Origin: Pantoea cypripedii
GTDB lineage: Bacteria; Pseudomonadota; Gammaproteobacteria; Enterobacterales; Enterobacteriaceae
Direction: 5' to 3'
Assembly (NCBI RefSeq): GCF_011395035.1
Contig: NZ_CP024768.1
Location: forward strand, 1,111,277-1,175,276
Length of the DNA: 64,000 bases
In this document: piece by piece, positions 62,095-64,000 of the stretch
Layout: every line of letters begins with the position of its first letter
How positions within the stretch are numbered: the stretch's first letter is position 1
Made by a program: the position numbers and the translations under genes
The notes under the pieces: generated by a model
Seen by the model: the letters and a program-made list of their open reading frames with translations, nothing else
What the model was told of the DNA's origin: nothing
Databases searched by the model: none

Positions 62095-62742
62095 ATGCTT
62101 GAACCAGAGGAAGGGTTGCTGACGTTTCGCGCCGAAGGTAACAATGTTAAAACCAGCAGAGATTACTCAAGGAAAATACATTGGCCCGGCATATCGTCTT
62201 CATGCAGGAGAAATTCTTCTGGAGTAACAATTGGTCGAGGTTTTGATTTGGGAGATAGAACAAAAATAAATGTATTAATAATGCTCAAGAAGTCTGGAGT
62301 AAATAAAGAGCAGGCAGATCTTATCTCTGATGGTGCAGGTCTAAAAGGATGTGCTGCACATGAATTTGTTATCAGAAATAGAGATAAGATAGGTGAAATA
62401 TCAGAATCTCAGCAATTGTCTTTATTTAAAATTGTTTATGATTGGTTGAAAAAAGATGTGGAGAGGATTTGTAAGAATAGAGTAACGATAAGGAACCATC
62501 ATCCTGACCCTAATGTGCTAGCTGATGAGGCATGGAGAGTAATACCGCTGAAAATTAAAGATATCTTAATTGACTTACGTTACAGAGGTGACTATACACC
62601 ACACAGTAGGGAACTGATACAGCGTTTTGCATATTTAGGTGACATAGAAGGATTTGGTAGAGTGATATCTAATCGGGCACTTTGGCCAGATGTTTCCACT
62701 GACAGGTTCATAAGAAGAGTTGATTATTATGAAAAAAATTAA
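62095..62742 (+). CDS. Pesticin/T4-lysozyme-like muramidase, putative type VI effector (copy 2)
   Basis: 215 residues, the same length as copy 1 and by eye about 60% identical. The first 18 residues are identical, after which the sequences diverge. The active-site pattern is closer to the family consensus here: FRAEG (E14) and SGVTIGRGFDLGDR (T45, D51). Cys37, the LKGCAAHEFV segment and LIDLRYRGDY are shared. No signal peptide. AGGATAGGA lies before the ATG. It overlaps its immunity gene by 14 bases, as in copy 1. It may have a different immunity specificity. Confidence 0.75.
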   Translation: MLEPEEGLLTFRAEGNNVKTSRDYSRKIHWPGISSSCRRNSSGVTIGRGFDLGDRTKINVLIMLKKSGVNKEQADLISDGAGLKGCAAHEFVIRNRDKIGEISESQQLSLFKIVYDWLKKDVERICKNRVTIRNHHPDPNVLADEAWRVIPLKIKDILIDLRYRGDYTPHSRELIQRFAYLGDIEGFGRVISNRALWPDVSTDRFIRRVDYYEKN

Positions 62743-63085
62743 TACGATTTTTATTTTTTCATTTTTCTATTCCGTTTTCTGCCATTCGGCAGGGTCGCAA
62801 ATAGAAATAGAACAGCTTCAGGTGATTAATGATAGATCATTTGAGAAAATGGAAGCAGCCCGGGAAGAGGCAAATAAGTCCATTGAAAATCAGATAAAGA
62901 ATACCCCGGAGAGGAAAAAAGCCATTCTTGATCTAAAAAAATCATGGGAATCAACTATTCAAAAAAAATGCACGGTAGAAATATATGAATCGCTAAGTAC
63001 CGATGCTGAAATCGCCACAAGGAACAGATGCTTATCTTCAGAGTATCTAAAAGAGAAAAACTTTTTTGATAATGTTTACCCTTAA
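62729..63085 (+). CDS. LprI-like secreted immunity protein (copy 2)
   Basis: 118 residues. The signal peptide MKKINTIFIFSFFYSVFCHS is followed by helices and the conserved ILDLKKSW....KKCTVE...ES...DAEIA...RCL..EY. Compared with copy 1 the N-terminal half is diverged (with a four-residue insertion near NQIKN), while the Trp/Cys part is conserved. This fits immunity specificity residing in the variable half. Starts at ATG 62729. Confidence 0.7.
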   Translation: MKKINTIFIFSFFYSVFCHSAGSQIEIEQLQVINDRSFEKMEAAREEANKSIENQIKNTPERKKAILDLKKSWESTIQKKCTVEIYESLSTDAEIATRNRCLSSEYLKEKNFFDNVYP

Positions 63086-63157
63086 CATGAGAAAAGATTT
63101 TTATTTGACAGTTGCCGAATTTAAGTAAGCAACTGTCAAGGTACATATACTAATGAA

Positions 63158-63619
63158 TCAGAAATACGATTCCGACTCTTTTATATTCCAACCCATACGC
63201 GTTTCGGCCGCTTTTCCTCCGGAATTTCCCTGTTCCCAATACTGGAACTTCACCTTATCAGCCTGAAACTCATACTCGACATTTGTAATGGAGCCACCAT
63301 CATTAAAAAGCACCTCCATGATAATTACGCTTTCTAGCGTGATTCGATAATACTCCTTTTGATTACCACCTGATTTGCAGGCAGATAATTCAATCTTTTT
63401 AATTTTATTGCCATTGGAAGCATATAAAAGTGCACCGGCAGTTGCCTTATCCACCTGGCAGTGTACCGTGAGATGATGGTAATTTGTGACTCCGGGACCC
63501 GCAGTTTGTCCTTTTCTTCTGACACCCCATGAATATGTCTCAGCATCGGACCACCCCTGATGTGTTGAATCCTTCGATTCTCCCATTAACCCATCTATTT
63601 TAAGAAAAACATTATTCAT
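63158..63619 (-). CDS. hcp: Hcp-family type VI secretion tube protein (copy 2)
   Basis: 153 residues, the same length as copy 1. The N-terminal 23 residues are identical; the later part differs at scattered positions (WEQGNSGGKAAETRMGWNIKES at the end). Same convergent layout and same upstream REP as copy 1. Confidence 0.88.
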   Translation of the reverse strand: MNNVFLKIDGLMGESKDSTHQGWSDAETYSWGVRRKGQTAGPGVTNYHHLTVHCQVDKATAGALLYASNGNKIKKIELSACKSGGNQKEYYRITLESVIIMEVLFNDGGSITNVEYEFQADKVKFQYWEQGNSGGKAAETRMGWNIKESESYF

Positions 63620-63655
63620 TTAAATCTCCCTATTTATTTAATAATGCTTGTAAAC

Positions 63656-63721
63656 GTAGCGGCGCGATTTATCGCGCTGTTTTTATGCGTTGTTGTAAAA
63701 CGCGCGATAAATCGCGCCGCT
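63656..63721. repeat. REP pair upstream of hcp copy 2, interrupted by an IS
   Basis: Direct copy 63656-63677 and an inverted copy that is intact only to GCGCCGCT (63702-63721). Copy 1 continues with ACGAC; here the IS left end follows the CT. Confidence 0.88.
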
Positions 63722-63772
63722 TGTATGTTTGGAGGGTCAGATTATGATTTCTCTGAAATCTGAACTGATAAC

Positions 63773-63905
63773 CGGGAAGCCGCGCGCCGCTGGAAGCAGC
63801 TATCACAGTGACTTCGTCTGTAGAGTGGCTCCCGCCTCCTTGTCCAGGCCGAAGAGTACCAGGAAGCTTTCTCTCGCGAGACTGACTTCGCATCACAAGG
63901 CAGGC
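63773..63905 (+). ncRNA. Candidate bridge RNA (target-loop and donor-loop part)
   Basis: A stem C73-GGG-A-AGCC-81 / GGCT-CCCG (63827-63834) of eight pairs with one bulge encloses an internal loop of 11 bases on each side, capped by a second stem GAAGCA/TG-A-CTTC (63793-63815). The 5' side of the loop contains CGCGCCGCT (63783-63791), identical to nine bases of the REP just before the IS, ending in the CT core. The 3' side contains GTAG (63820-63823), complementary to CTAC, the continuation of intact REPs. A second stem (63834-63843 with 63895-63905) follows and could be the donor loop. Structure was drawn by hand. Confidence 0.6.
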
Positions 63906-63974
63906 TGAACAATCTCTGATGACGAGGTCGGGAACCGGTTAACACTATACGCCATTTTGTTTTCCGGAGGCCAT

Positions 63975-64000
63975 ATGACCTGTTTTGTGGGAATTGATAT
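63975..64000 (+). CDS. IS110-family transposase, N-terminus only
   Basis: Starts ATG at 63975 with CCGGAGG just upstream. The eight visible residues MTCFVGID fit the DEDD-transposase beginning, where the Asp of GID is the first acidic catalytic residue. The rest lies outside the window. Confidence 0.65.

Larger units (their letters stand above)
61851..63721. repeat. Tandem duplication, copy 2 (pgm tail, effector, immunity, hcp, REP)
   Basis: It begins TCGAGAAAGAAGCAGTAGAG, the same as the pgm 3' end at 59808, with two codon changes before the TAA. It runs through effector, immunity and hcp to the REP, where an IS interrupts it. Confidence 0.9.
63722..64000 (+). mobile_element. IS110-family insertion sequence, left end (cut by window end)
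   Basis: Sequence colinear with copy 1 stops after GCCGCT at 63721, and unrelated sequence follows. A transposase frame with an IS110-type start begins 253 bases later. A long non-coding left end, no terminal inverted repeat visible here, and insertion in a REP after a CT core are all typical of the IS110 group. The right end is outside the window. Confidence 0.75.

Noticed and set aside
63742..63945. Short minus-strand frames in the IS left end
   Set aside because: They have no ribosome site and fall in the segment that fits a structured bridge RNA.

Overview
The window is about 64 kb of enterobacterial chromosome. It keeps the Escherichia coli gene order around pagP-cspE-tatE-lipA, dacA-rlpA-mrdBA, leuS-gltIJKL, miaB-ubiF, the metT-glnX tRNA cluster, asnB-nagDCAB-nagE-glnS, fur-fldA and seqA-pgm. 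Gene content and protein divergence suggest Erwiniaceae (a Pantoea or Erwinia relative). This is an inference from gene order and remembered homologues; no database search was run.

Layout. 1-9.4 kb is accessory or loosely syntenic: the tail of a P-type cation ATPase, an AI-2E family permease, a DUF1272 zinc protein, an RcnB-like periplasmic protein, a YbiV-type sugar phosphatase, an iron-type alcohol dehydrogenase divergent from gntT (two GntR operators between them), a YbiC/HcxB-like dehydrogenase and several very small proteins, including a YohP homologue. 9.8-17.7 kb runs pagP, cspE ... tatE, interrupted by a MocR-type regulator divergent from a five-gene operon (binding protein, YbeM-like amidase and a polar amino-acid-type ABC importer). 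17.8-31.4 kb is the lipoate, cell-wall, ribosome, NAD, replication, LPS and leuS block. 31.5-35.5 kb is ybeL and gltIJKL with a SroC-like sRNA. 35.8-43.6 kb holds lnt-corC-ybeY-ybeZ-miaB, ubiF and seven tRNAs. 43.8-54 kb holds asnB, the nag regulon with two dyads flanking a CRP site, and glnS. 54.3-59.9 kb holds fur (with the overlapping leader ORF uof), fldA, ybfE, ybfF, seqA and pgm.

The unusual region is 59.8-64 kb. After pgm there are two tandem copies of an AT-rich cassette of about 2 kb. Each encodes a signal-less pesticin/T4-lysozyme-like muramidase, an overlapping small secreted protein resembling LprI-type lysozyme inhibitors, and a convergent Hcp (type VI secretion tube) gene, followed by a REP-type palindrome pair. 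Each copy begins with a copied 3' tail of pgm, and a 3' remnant of kdpE lies between the copies. This indicates a tandem duplication whose ends fell in the convergent neighbours pgm and kdpE. The effector-immunity centre has diverged while the flanks stayed nearly identical.

The second copy's REP is interrupted right after its CT dinucleotide by the left end of an IS110-family element. The non-coding leader of that element can fold into a bridge-RNA-like target loop whose 5' side repeats nine bases of the target ending in CT. REP-like palindromes of the same family occur at six places in the window.
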